Source: Lentinus brumalis (Eukaryota; Basidiomycota; Agaricomycetes; Polyporales; Polyporaceae). From it: DNA of 64,000 bases. The notes below the pieces were generated by a model that was given only the letters and a program-made list of their open reading frames with translations, was not told the origin of the DNA and did no database searches. Made by a program: the position numbers and the translations under genes. Of the stretch, positions 45,181 to 56,671 are shown piece by piece. Position 1 is the first letter of the stretch. Every line of letters starts with the position of its first letter. Location: assembly GCA_001792895.1 (NCBI GenBank), contig MARA01000044.1, positions 186,001-250,000 of the forward strand, written 5' to 3'.

Positions 45181-46909
45181 CCTGGTGCTTGATATATCCA
45201 CGGATAGATCCTGACCTCTTGTTTCGCAGTGCAGGAACGGCGGGCATGCGTGCGGGTCTTGTGGAGTGGATCGCGCCCATAGTCGCTGCTGCAAAGATTC
45301 GGTGCGTCCTGTCAGCCCTGGCGGAAGCACTATGCACGTATCGCTCACCTGCCCGCTTATCCAGGACGCGTCCCCCACGACAAGCCGGAGGTGAGTGCTC
45401 TATAAATTCTATTTCGTCGACGTGCATGATACGAACTAACTACGAACTGCGTGTGTTGCTCATGCCAGACGACCCAGCGCGACTGGCGAGAAGGCCCGTG
45501 GGTTCGTGCGTCCAATAATACGGCTGACTTACGACCAATCAACATGCCCCAGTGCACGATGCAACGCTAGCGGCTGCAACGCCACTGACACCGCCCGCAC
45601 ATCCCTCGCGCTCGGTGTTTGGTTTGGAACGGTTCCGTCTGTAAGAGGTGAAGGATAGAATGTACGAAATATTCCCATCTCGGTAGACGTTTCGCACTCA
45701 CCGAGAAGGACGCACTTCCAAAGCAGCCGGCTGCGACCTGTCTTCCTTATCGAGGCATGTGCGTTTGGCCCTGGCTCTGCTCTGGCTCGGATTCGGGCTC
45801 AGGGTGAGGATGTCGGGACTGCGGGCACGCCAGACGTCTGTCGCCACGAGCTGTGCTCCCTGTCAGTCTCCCTCGCCCATGCGGGACTTGGTATCTTGCA
45901 CGCTCACAGCCAGCAACGAGGCCCGAGTCGCGATGCCGGGAGAGACGAGATTAGCACGCTCCCCGCGACGAATATCGGTTGGCTGCTTCAGCTGTCCTCG
46001 CTGAACGACGTTCCACGTGCCGTGCGCCGTGTAGTGTTCCCTGCACGCACATCGCGCACCGACGCGCACGCAGGAGCCTCACCGAGTCCCACGCGCACGG
46101 CCCTCGGGCGGAGGGATGTGTATCAATCTGCCAGGCAACCCGGCGATGTGTGGCCTTCGTCCGGCGTGCCAATCTCGGAGGCGCGTTCTTTATGTACGTG
46201 GTCCTGTTCTTCCGAGGCTGCGCGACGTGAGCACGGTGATTGACATGTTCACCCGGCGAGCTGCGAGCTGCATCGCCTGCAGACTAAGGGCGGTGTGCTT
46301 CGTGAGCCGGACGCAGCTTGCTTCGCGTGAGTGAAAAGACGACAAGGAGGGAGGAGGACATGCGGGGCGGCGGAGCGAGCGTTGCAGATTGTCGGCGGCG
46401 CGTCTTTAGTCACATCTAGAACCCAGTAAGAAAGCCAAGACTTACCTCTAATGTGGCACAGACGTCCGCATTCGCTCTGTATCCTCTCAATCCATCCTGA
46501 GCGTCGCCCTAGCCCTCCCGGTACCTCCCGTCTTGGAGTCTCCAAGTCCAGCTACCGAGCATTCCGAGGGTTCCAGGTGAGTGATTACTTCGTCTAGCGT
46601 CTAGAGCGCAGTCATGCCATAGTCAACCTCTCTCCAGTATAGAGCTTAGATGTCGAGCAGTAGGACGAAGCCAGGGTGACGAGGTGATGGTAATAGACAA
46701 GGACAACATGGAGTAGGCGCTCGTACGATGTCAACTCTCGGACCGGCGGATCGCCGGCGGACGGAGAAGCGCCGCACGAACGGCGCCCAACTGCGCGCAG
46801 CTCGATTCGATAAGTGCGCCCCATCCGCCCGTGCGGACCAGGGCAGGCGTGTATTGTCCGCGCATCTGCCTCAGTGTCGTCCCTCTCTTGGCATTGGTCC
46901 ACCTCTGCA
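45181..46909. other. No confident gene; turning point between the two halves of the island
   Basis: Genes to the left are on the minus strand and genes to the right on the plus strand, so promoters of the WD40 gene and perhaps others lie here. Open frames are short and without recognised motifs. Confidence 0.4.
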
Positions 46910-48433
46910 ATGCCAAAGCACTTGCACTACAAGGCTCTATATCGCACCCAAGACCATTCCCTCGGTATAACATCGGTGGCCTTCAGCTCCGCCGGCACGC
47001 TACTTGCGACGGCCGGGCTTGACGGCAGGGTGTGCATATGGGAAGTCAAAACGCACAAGCTCCTCCACATATACACCAGCAACACACCCGTGATATCTCT
47101 AACTTGGATCAAGAACGGAGAAGACAGTGTTGTCCTCGGATACGAGGACGGGAACGTCGCCACCCTGTCCATTACGCCCGTAAGATCCTCCCCGACGCCC
47201 CCACCTCACTGCTTACACACGCTACAGAATACGCTTAACCTTGCAGGATTCTGCGCGCACGACTATGCCACGGAAATCATTGCGAACGAGGGTGCTCTCG
47301 TGGCGACCGCGGCGCGCGACCAGGTGCGCGTATGGGAGTGGCACCCTCTCGGTATGTCGTCTGATCTACGTCAGAGTCTGTCTGACACGTTCACGATACC
47401 TTTCAGCTCCTTGGCCACTTGTGATAGCCTTAGCAGGCCCCACAAGGACCTCCGAGAACTTATCTACCGAGATTCTTGTCGTCAGCCTGCACTGGACGTC
47501 CTGGGGCGACCATGCGGCCGTGCTTGTCGTTTGCTATCAGAATCATGGTATCCAGTGAGTGTATGAGCATAGGTTGGTGTGTATCATGCTGAGATGAAGT
47601 CACAGAATGTATGAATCGGTGAACTGGACGCTGGTGCACTCCGTGCAGATTCGCGATCCCATGTAAGTCATTTCGCTCCGCAACAACATGCGCTGACAAC
47701 AGATTATGGCAGCGCTCGCACTGATTTGTCTCCTGATGGTCAATACATCGCTCTATATAATCTTTCCAAAGGAATCGAGGTTCGCAGGGTGTCCAACGGG
47801 AACCTGCGCTGCGCGTTTCCTCTAGACGCCAACGAGAAGCGCCTCCTCCCGGTTCTATTCATTCACGGTGGAGACGCTCTCGTCGCGGGAACGACGAACG
47901 GGGTTGTAAGCCTTTGGCACCTGGAAACATCTCAGAAGATTCAGGATCTTCGGCATGACAGTTTGTACAAGTCATTGTCTATGTAGCCGGGTGGGAACTG
48001 ATGTCTTCTCCTAGGGCAGGAGAAGGTGCTCGCTCTCGCGGTGAGCTTCCTCATTCATATCGGGAAACGCAGCAACTCACCTACTCTTTAGGGACACTAC
48101 GATAATGACCAGGACCAATTTGTGATTGTTACCGGTACGTATGGCTGCCGGGGTATGCCACTCTGCGATGGTGGCTTGCAGTGGAGAAGACACACGAAGA
48201 CGACGATCTCGGCCAGCCGCCGGCTTCTTCTGGTGTCTCAACACAGGTGCGTAGTTTCAATACTTAAATTTACCGGGACTGACTGGCTACAGATCCTCGA
48301 CTGGTGGAAGACCTACACGGTCAGCGTTGGCATCGCGGTGATCGTCACCCTACTCGCCTTCGCTCTTGATATCATATCGCTCGGCGAGTCTGAACAGCAG
48401 CGAATTATGGGAGGCAACGATATGTATGTATGA
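46910..48433 (+). CDS. WD40-repeat protein with C-terminal membrane anchor
   Basis: Starts MPKHLHYKALYRTQDHSLGI at 46910. WD40-type blades follow: VAFSSAGTLLATAGLDGRVC-IW, LTWIKNGEDSVVLGYEDGNV, EGALVATAARDQVRVWEWHP, VSLHWTSWGDHAAVLVVCYQ, LSPDGQYIALYNLSKGIEVR, and HGGDALVAGTTNGVVSLWHL. After a short acidic linker (VEKTHEDDDLGQPP) the last exon encodes a helix (TYTVSVGIAVIVTLLAFALD) and ends GNDMYV at 48433. About eight exons with 50-60 nt introns. I recognise the family as one that occurs in many copies in agaricomycete genomes, function unknown. A tail anchor would place the propeller on the cytosolic or nucleoplasmic face of a membrane. The reading frame seems intact. Confidence 0.75.
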
Positions 48434-49307
48434 ACATCCGTCTGAATACCGCGCTTCAATCTGTGTGACATCTGGAGCGTGATATACGTCGTGATCAAGC
48501 TCTTTCTTTGACCATGCGGCGATGCCGCTCAGAGGCGCTACGCTCAAGCGCGCCTCAACCTCTCTCTTCCTCATCCCCGCCACACTCGCGCCACTTGTTT
48601 CCCCCCAGACGCACACTAGTCTCCTCACCATGATTGCCTGCATCGTGAATCACCCTGTCGGATTCCTCGTCATCATGCTTCCCGTTGTGGTCATCACCAT
48701 CTATTCGCTCGCGCCTGCTCGTCAGGACGTCTTACCCATGCTCCAAATGAGCGGGCACTATTTTGCACGCAGACTGTTTTAACGGTGTCGGTGAGTTGTA
48801 TTTGATGGGTGGCAGGTCCAACACTGACTCTAACGCTCCATGACTACTCATAGAACCCACCGCGGATGTCGTTCGGCAGCATCCCGCCTTCCTTGCGGAC
48901 ATGCCACCGCGAGCCACCTGACGAACCAGGAGAGATGCGATAGCAGAAGCGAACGTCCCGAGTTGTCCCGCGGCGAAGCCGCTACTTTGTATCCCTTGCT
49001 TCATGTACTACGCTCGTCTACGGAATGGACGCAGAAGCATAGACCAACGGCGGCTTGCGTGCGTCGTGTGACCGATTGGGGGCTGCTGCGTTCTCGGCGT
49101 CCACCGTGCACTTGTGTCGCTAACGGTGCGGAAGAAAGCAGAGCACAAAGGTTTTGGGAGAATGATGCGGAGTGACGGTAAGTCTGAGTAGCTCCGGACG
49201 CCTTCAATTGGCATCTACTTTGTCCTTCTCGTCCTTAAGAGATACCAAGCTCATGCAGCAGCTGTCGCCATCGACAGCCCGCGGCCGTCATTCCCTCACC
49301 TCCTACC
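48434..49307. other. Intergenic, nothing recognised
   Basis: An 870-bp spacer. A short hydrophobic frame on the plus strand (about 48640-48700) lacks supporting context. Confidence 0.35.
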
Positions 49308-50030
49308 ATGGCTACAAGGCATGCTCCCTCTCTGGAACAGTGATCATACTGATGACAGTTACTATTTAGCACTGACCCATCTATCGAGCTGTCTACGCCT
49401 CATGCGTCTTTCGCGGAAGGGCTGCACCCCGAACTTACCACGGAGAATTCAGCACGATGGAAGCATGTCGCTGTGGTCCTTGCTGAGCTCCATGCGGTAA
49501 ATTCAACCTGTAAGGCCCCGGTCTTTCTCGCACCATTGACACAAGCTCAGTTAGAGTTGACAGACGTACTCACTGTATGCGAAGCTTGCGACTGTGATCT
49601 GATCACCTCTCCTCGCACGACATTGGTGGAACTGTTCCTCCCTGAGGATCATATGTCGATAGAGTTATGCAGTACGGTAAAGAAGTCGACTTCGTGTTTC
49701 TCTGTCACTTGTCTGACTCGGTGCAGGAGCGTCGAACGGTTGGTTTGCGTCGGTGGGACGTAGGCGTAATGTCGGAGTTCACTTTGCGCTTTGACGCGGA
49801 ACTCGATTTCTGGGATTTCCTGCGTATTGTTACGCGGCTCAGGACAGAGTACGAAGTACGTCGAGCAGACTACACGGCGCGGGCAGCCAAAGTTCTCTCC
49901 GACATACCATCCCATGAGGGGGCGTTGACGTGCCTCAACCAAGCACATCTTTCCTGTACGTCGTTCTACTAGGCTAACCTGTTCAGCTATGCACTGATGC
50001 CTCCAATTGATTGACTCAGGCGGAAACTAG
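49308..50030 (+). CDS. Small unknown protein with a GC-AG first intron
   Basis: Five exons fit in phase. ATG 49308 (MATS) joins through an intron starting gcatgctccc to TDPSIELSTPHASFAEGLHP, then WKHVAVVLAELHA | LELTDVLTVCEACDCDLITS | ERRTVGLRRWDVGVMSEFTL and DAELDFWDFLRIVTRLRTEY, and a last exon giving SCGN and a stop at 50030. The product is about 165 residues, acidic and soluble, with no recognised domain. The introns start gcatgc (non-canonical GC), gtaaat, gtaaag and gtacgt and end in tag or cag. All phases agree, which argues for a real gene despite the lack of homology. The function cannot be inferred. Confidence 0.5.
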
Positions 50031-51210
50031 TTGTCGTCGCGCACATAACCCTTACTGAGTACTTACTGAGGTCTGCAAGTTGCAATATTATTGGCACCGT
50101 TCCCACTGCGCCGCGCCACGAGCAGCCAGCTGACTCTCGGGACGTCCATGACCGGTTGGCTCTTGTCGGCATGGTGATCAGAGGTACGTCTGGAGAGGCA
50201 GTGCAATTCCTAGAAGGCAAGTAACCTCGCGTCGACCGTGAGACAATGACACGCAACCACAAGCCACGCCAGGCTGTGCAGGACTCGGAGAACCCTATAC
50301 CCTCTCATCTCTCCTCACTGGGAAGCCATATTCTGGTGAGTCCAAAGACATATGATGTGTTTGAATTGCGCTCAAGGAATGGTGATGCGATCGCTATATT
50401 CGCCCGATGCGCATGTGTTGTAGGCAGTTGCCAGCAGAGCGCAAAGACGCTGTGACGACTTACCGCTTTGCTCGCAAGTATCCGCCTTCACAAGGTTTAC
50501 ATGTATGCAGGCTGCCTGTGCGGTCCCCGCCGCGTTCACCTTTCTCATTCCCGGGTTCTTGATATACCGCCCAATCATCCCTGTCGCTACAATCACTGAC
50601 CATGTTGCTCGCTTTCTTAGTTCGTCGCAACTTGCAAGCAGTCGCCCACCCTTGCGGTCCGTCAGTCTCTCAGATCGTTAAATGCGCAAGTCGGAGGAGT
50701 AACAGGAAGTTTCTGAGGAAGCCGGAAGCGCGCTTGAGCGTGCAACACGCGCAAGTCGTGCCTTCGCGCACAGGATGCGCAAACACGCGCACGGGGGTGC
50801 GCGTCTCACGCTGCTTAAGTACTGACACGTCGGCCAGTGTAAGTTTCTTTGTGCCGGCGTCCAGTTCAAGCTTGGATCGCATCCGCGTAGGTACATACCT
50901 CTTGTGGATGCTACTCATCCGCTAGTTCTACGACCAGCGAACCAGCAACTTTCGCAGATCTATGAACATCGTCGTCTGGCATCTCGCTATCCCCGGTCCG
51001 GCCTCGTGTTCATCTGGAGCCATCTCTGGCTGGACGTCACGCGCATTCCTTTATCCTCGAGTCTCTGTGACATCCTCCGAGTGGCACAAGCCTGAGCGTA
51101 CATATTCGCGAACTCCTTGCGAGCCTCTCTCTTCCAACGTCTTTCTAGGTCACCCCGTATCCATCCTCGAATCGTATTCTCTTCCCTCGAATTTCAACAT
51201 CACCAACATC
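50031..51210. other. Intergenic, nothing recognised
   Basis: A 1.2-kb interval. A plus-strand frame at 50602-50925 and opposing minus-strand frames are similar in length and carry no motif. It includes the promoter of the next gene. Confidence 0.35.
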
Positions 51211-53088
51211 ATGGACCAAAGCCCCAGAGCCCAGAGAGCCGCGCGCAGAGATCCTCAGGTGAGCGCAATAACGGAGAACAAAGACAAAGAGCGCAGACTT
51301 ACCCGCAGCTCCAGGGATCTGCAGCCTCGTCCGCCACAGAGCTCTCATCCTCTTCGAACTCTGCTTCCTCTGCATTCGCTACCATTGGGAAGAAGAGAAA
51401 GAACGCGGCGACAAAGAACACGACTCGTCACCGCGGTCCGCCCGCCGCCGACGCCCCCGGCGTTGGGCTCGGTCCCGCCTTCGGCGAGCGTGCTCCCGTT
51501 GCCGGTCGATTCGGTCCTGCCTTCGGCGAGTTTCCTCCCATGGCCATCGGGCTCGCTGTCGCTGAGGCTGCCCCCGCCGCCGCCGCCGAGCTCGTCCCGC
51601 CACCGCTGAGCTCGTCCCCGCTGCCGCCGAGCCCGTCCACGTCCCCGTTGAGCCCGTCCACGTCCCCGTTGAGCCCGTCCCCGTCCCCGCCCCCGCTGAG
51701 CTCGTCGTTGCCCCGGCGGAGCTTGCTCGTGCTCCCACCCCCGCTGAGCCTGCTCTCGCCGCCGAGCCCAACCCTGCTGCTGTCCCGTTCCCGGGCGGCA
51801 ACAATGGACCGATCAACCTCCCCGGGGGTGGTGTTGTCTACTTGGGCGCCCTCAACCTTCGTCCGGAGGAGTACGATGATGATCACCGCGGTTTCAAGTT
51901 CATCAGAGGATTGTTTGGAGGCATCTTTAAGGCCATCGTGGACTGCGTACGCATCGTCATCTTTGTTCTCAAGTATCCCGTCATCTTCCTGCTCGCGTGT
52001 TACCTCGTCCTGTTGGCGTTCGGAGGCGTTCTGGATACCGCCACTGACTCCATCGGTCATGTCTGCGCCGTCTTCCCCGGATTCTACCCATGCCGCCTTA
52101 CATCGACTGCCAACGCTCTCTTTGCATCTTTCGGCAATGTCGGTCGCAACTTCAAGGCCCCGGCTGACGTCAGGCAGATCGACTTCCCCGGACTCATGGA
52201 GCTACAAAGCCGCACCCTCGACCAGCTCCTTGCCCACTCTACCACGGGCACTCAGCTCGCCATCGGAGTCAAGAAAGCTGAACTCGCAGTTAAGGACCTC
52301 GGTGTCATCGTCAAGACCAGCAACCTGACCAGCAAGGACGAGCTCGCAGGCGCTCTGCAGGAATTCGCTCAAGACGCCAAGGTCACCGGGCGCGACCTCC
52401 AACAGTTGTCTGCCAAGCTCTTCAGCACCGTTGACAGGTATGCTGCTTTCCGCCATTCTAGCGACACTCCGACCACTTACATGCTTCTCCTTTCAGGGTG
52501 CTTGCTTTCGACGAGTATGCCTTGCGCTCCATCGCCGCGGCGCAGTCCAAAGGGCTGGACGCCCGGGCGACTGCGACCGATATGTTCCAGAACGGCATGA
52601 CAGTGCTGTCGACTGAAGTCACTCGGGTCATCGTGGAGGCTACCACCGTCGCTTCCAAGCTTGACACGCTGGAAGAAAAGCTGTACATGATCCGCATGCT
52701 CTGCGAGCAGGAGCTCGTTGTCACTCGCGACGCTGTTGGCGACCTTCTTTCCGAGCTGTGGACTCTCATTGGCGGTAACCGGGCGAAGCTCCAGGCCTTA
52801 TCAGAGCAGGTTGAGGTCCTCCGCAACGTCGACTGGTACCGCTCGCTCTCCGTCGCGCACGTCGTCGCTACCACGGAGACCTTGTTGGGCGTGGAGGCTG
52901 AGCTCTCTGCGCTTCGTGAGAAACTCACTGGCCCCGACTGCGCCAGCGACATCATCCCTCTCGAGGTGCACCTCGCCAGCATCGAGCGCAGCGCGCGGCG
53001 TATCAGCGCGGGGAAGCTCAAGGCACACGGAGAGCTCGGCTTCAAAGGGGATGCTTCCGCCGCGCCGTACTTGTACGGCGCCGCTTAG
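51211..53088 (+). CDS. Membrane/coiled-coil protein of an agaricomycete multigene family, one frame break
   Basis: Exon 1 (51211-51258) MDQSPRAQRAARRDPQ; exon 2 (51309-52437) begins LQGSAASSATELSSSSNSAS; exon 3 (52497-53088) ends PYLYGAA. It has a disordered N-terminus, then a repetitive region of EPVHVPV units, a hydrophobic segment (VIFVLKYPVIFLLACYLVLL), a Cys-containing loop (VCAVFPGFYPCRL) and long helices (MELQSRTLDQLLAHSTTGTQ, KKAELAVKDLGVIVKTSNLT). I recognise the type as a recurrent agaricomycete family of unknown function. Exon 2 changes frame between about 51590 and 51840: the upstream part reads AAAAELVP and the downstream part AAAEPVHVPVEP. One missing C near 51596 would restore both frame and intron phase. 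This is either a real null allele or an assembly error. Confidence 0.65.
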
Positions 53089-53513
53089 AGCCCTGACTGG
53101 CGTTACCTCCGCGCCGGAGTGATCGCGCACATGTCGCTCATGTTCCAATCAGGGGTGGGCGCATGGATAGGACGAAGATCGATGGAGGCGAAGTAGCGGA
53201 TAGAGGAGCGAATGGAGCAGGAAGAAGTGGTAAGAAGTCGAGGCTAGTAGCGAACAGTTGGGCATGTCGTCGTTGGTGGGAGGTGCACGTCGGTCGGTCG
53301 GGCTTGTCTGGTGCTTGTATTTATTGTGTAGCGCGTCGTTGTCAATGCACGAAAAGTGGATGAACGTGTTCTGCGCGATCTCTCCTTTCGAAGGTTGTCT
53401 TTTACGCGACGCGTCCCGCTACACGTGACCGCGTCCACCGCGTGGCGCGTTGCGTGTCTTTGCGCGCATGCGCACCAAAACGCCACTCGTCCATCCCTGC
53501 TTGCGCCTCTACC
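53089..53513. other. Intergenic spacer
   Basis: A 425-bp gap with no recognised ORF. It probably holds the promoter of the next gene. Confidence 0.4.
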
Positions 53514-54891
53514 ATGGACCCCTTCAATCCATTACTCCCAGCATTGCTTGGGGTAGCCTTCCTCACTCTAGCCTATGTCTTCTCCCGCGCAACGACGTCC
53601 GCGGTTGATGACCACTCCCATGCACCAGAGAACTCAGACTTCTCTGTCAGTGCTGTTGTGCAATCGCAATCCGCCACCGTTCTGGAATTCACTCCTCCCG
53701 CTCGAAATTATGGTCACCAGTACACAGCAAGCATCCGAAGAGTCTTCGATAATTTGCAGCTTGAGAGGTGAGAGCTATTCGCTGCAAGTGCCACCCGTCT
53801 TTTCTCTTACGCGCCATCCGCACAGCGGCTCATTTCTACGGCCGGATGTCCTTCAAGTCGAAGAAGAGATTGTTCAAAATATACTTCTCGAGCCAGCAAC
53901 CTCCGAAGCGGTACAGTCAACTGCCGGGCCTTCCTCTGCACCAGGCTGTTCGTCCGAGCTGGGCGGCCCTTCCCCTCCCGGTCGCACCTCCACTACTGCT
54001 CGCTTCTCAGGTGCCGGGCGTGCATCTACCCCGGGACCATTTACAAATATGCGTCGCAAAACCCCGTTTCTTCAGGCCCCTGCATCTACTACACCACCGG
54101 CTACGCCTCCTCGAGCCTTTTCGGCCCCGCCGTCAAGCGCAGCTTTTTTCGGACTTCAGCCGATGGCAAATACGACCCCTTCTCGCTCATCGTCTCGTGG
54201 ACCCCAGTGCGTGGCATCTGAATCCTGGTACTTTGCATCAAATGAAACAGTTATTTGCAGGTCGAGGGTCGCGACCCGGTCTGGTTCGCGGGCGGACGTG
54301 AGCCCTGTCCCCGCACCGTCTCCTTCATCGCATCGGTCCAGGTCACGCCGGTACAAGCTTCGACTATTCTCCAGGCAGAGTCGCGTTTGCTCCAAGAATG
54401 CGAACCATCTGAACGTACTACCCAACGGGGAGCGTCCGAAGACCGCTTACTTCAAATCTCTTGGTGATGAACGTCTCGCACGTCCACCTCATGCAAAGCT
54501 TAGCACAATGGGCCTGAAGGTCGGCGACATCCATATGCACGTCTCACCTAGTGGTAAGCAGCTCTGGATCTACGACATGCACGGCGGAGCGGACCCTAGT
54601 TGGGAAGTGGTCGAGCGCGGTTACAAGCGTCCCTTGGACGGCAGAAACCTGACTCTGACGACGAACGGAAACCCTTCCTTCGTGGGAGATAACTGGGCGC
54701 ATCGAAGCAACGATACCAACAGGAAGGGTGGGTCGAACGCAGTCTCAACGTTTAACGAGCTGACCCTCCCACAGACACTCGTAGTAAGGGGAAAGGGCGG
54801 GTCGACACCGAAGACGATGGGTCATCGGACGAAGATGCCGTCGAGATCTCCTTCGAGAGCGAGGATGACTGACATGGACTGTACTACATGA
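53514..54891 (+). CDS. Unknown protein with N-terminal membrane anchor
   Basis: Exon 1 from ATG 53514 encodes MDPFNPLLPALLGVAFLTLA, a signal-anchor helix, and ends at NLQLE. A 58-nt intron (gtgagagct...ccgcacag) leads into SGSFLRPDVLQVEEEIVQNI. The frame then stays open to a stop at 54891 and ends in a more globular part (GLKVGDIHMHVSPSGKQLWI, DPSWEVVERGYKRPLDG). Between about 54010 and 54460 a second frame is also very protein-like (KRSFFRTSADGKYDPFSLIV, then DPVWFAGGREPCPRTVSFI) around a good 54-nt intron (gtgcgtggc...atttgcag). The true path there is unclear, and a frameshift cannot be excluded. No family is recognised. Confidence 0.5.
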
Positions 54892-55112
54892 GATCACTGT
54901 ATTTACGCACTATCTACACATTGAGTGCTCCGACGCGAGTCTTATCGAACGACCCCGATTGATGTTGCGCGTTTGAAGCTCGAACTGTGCGCTTCTGTGG
55001 TGCCACCATGTGCGCGTTTGAGCGCTTAGCACTCCTCTTCTTTCTACCTTTGCTGTTCGCATTGACTGGGAGCCACTCCTCGCCCTCTCATCTACATCGA
55101 CTTGTATGAAGC

Positions 55113-56305
55113 ATGGCCACGCCGTTTTCCGAAGAAGAACGGCAGCCGGACATCAGGCGTCGGGCTGGCCGGGAGGCTGCGCAAGCGGGTGCGTTCTGCG
55201 CGCTGTTCTGAAAACCAGATATTCACTCTCCCTCTACCACTGTAGGCCACCGTCAATCACACGTCCGTTTTGCGCAAGACACTGGTACCGGCACCTCCAG
55301 TAACTCCCAGGAGGTGCCGAATGCCTCCCGTATACGAGCTCAAGCCCGTCCAGGGGTACCCGGCGCGAACCCCCCTCCGACTAGCGCAAGCAGATGGCCG
55401 AAGACGGGAGTTGCTGTGATTTTGCTGGCCTTGGCAGGAGCTTCCGCAATAGTCTATTCCATCGTACTGTGGGCAGTGACTGGTGCGCCAGATCTCTCGC
55501 ATACCCTTGCCCTTCTCGATATTCCGAGTGCCTTATGCTGGGGCACGGTTCTGTGTTCTCCCTCTCAGCATTCCGACACCTCACACATCGCTGCTTCCCT
55601 CCTCACAAGAGCTCTTCCAATCGGACGGCGCGACTTCGCACTGCATGCCGTCGGTGGCATCATTTTCTCCGACCTCACCTCGGTCGCACATCCTTCCTCA
55701 TCCGCGTACCCTCCTGACACCGCAATCAGCGACGACTTTCGACTGACCGGGTGCTGGCGCGTCCCTGGATCCCACTTGCAAATTGGCGTGGTTCTATCTG
55801 AGACGATCTACCCGTCACATTTCACGATTGACCACGTCCCTCGGCTACTCGCCCACAACATTCACGAAGCCCCACGCAAGGTCATCCTGTGGGGTGTTGT
55901 GGACGGCTCTCCGAATCAAGCAACCTACTCACATCTCCATGACAGTTTGGCGAGCCTGGCTGTTTTCAATCGCTCCGGTCCTCCCATGCACGCTGGTTAT
56001 ACTTTCGTCCCGCTGGCGGTGTCTGAGTACGACCCAAGCACCGGACCGCACGTGCAGACTTTTCCCGTGCACCCTAAAGTCGTGGAATCCGGCATCGACA
56101 TCGGATTGGTCGTCCTGGACGTCCTTGGCAACTGGGGCGCTGATGCAACAGAACTCTGCAGGTTGCGCGTACACGGTAAGTATCTACCTACCCTCCACTG
56201 GCTAATCTCTGAGACCCTGCAGGTACTCCACGCGAATCTTTGCACCATCCGAAATCCTCCACTGCACGCGCGCGATATGTTCCGTCATACCTCAAGAAGG
56301 CATAG
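55113..56305 (+). CDS. SUN-domain protein
   Basis: Three exons. Exon 1 (55113-) MATPFSEEERQPDIRRRAGR; exon 2 (from about 55251) HRQSHVRFAQDTGTGTSSNS and onward; exon 3 TPRESLHHPKSSTARARY to stop 56305. One membrane helix (VAVILLALAGASAIVYSIVL) follows a basic N-terminus. The lumenal part is a SUN domain: RRDFALHAVGGIIFSDLTSV, then CWRVPGSHLQIGVVLSETIY, PSHFTIDHVPRLLAHNI, APRKVILWGVVDG, and HPKVVESGIDIGLVVLDVLG with LCRLRVHG. SUN proteins sit in the inner nuclear membrane and bind KASH partners across the perinuclear space; some fungal SUN-like proteins act in the ER instead. It is short (about 340 residues) and lacks a long coiled coil, so an accessory paralogue is likely. Confidence 0.8.
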
Positions 56306-56671
56306 TCGCCGCGCGCTGTGCGCGCTGCAAACCTGCGGTTGTCTCAGGTGAGACCTTGCACTTTCAATTCTAGAGCTCGCCAAAGGTACTGAAACCCAAC
56401 TACGTAGTGCCTTCGTTGTGTACTTGTACCAGCTTTGTATGGCGCATGCGCCCCTCCCGACGAACGTCTCTTTTAAGTCTTTGTGATTTGATGAGCCACT
56501 GTTGTTGCCGACAAGGCGGTCGACCTTGAATGGCGCAAATCCGCTTTAAGCAGATCGACAAGGTATGTTCGCATATTAAGCCGTGCACCAGTCCGCCTTC
56601 TGCCCCAACTTTGCCCCCTCTGTCATCGCCCACCTCCCAGCCCTCCTGCTTGTCGCAGAGCTCCAGACCAC
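56306..56671. other. Intergenic spacer and promoter of the large Pro/Gln-rich gene
   Basis: A 366-bp gap; C/T-rich just before the ATG at 56672. No ORF recognised. Confidence 0.4.
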
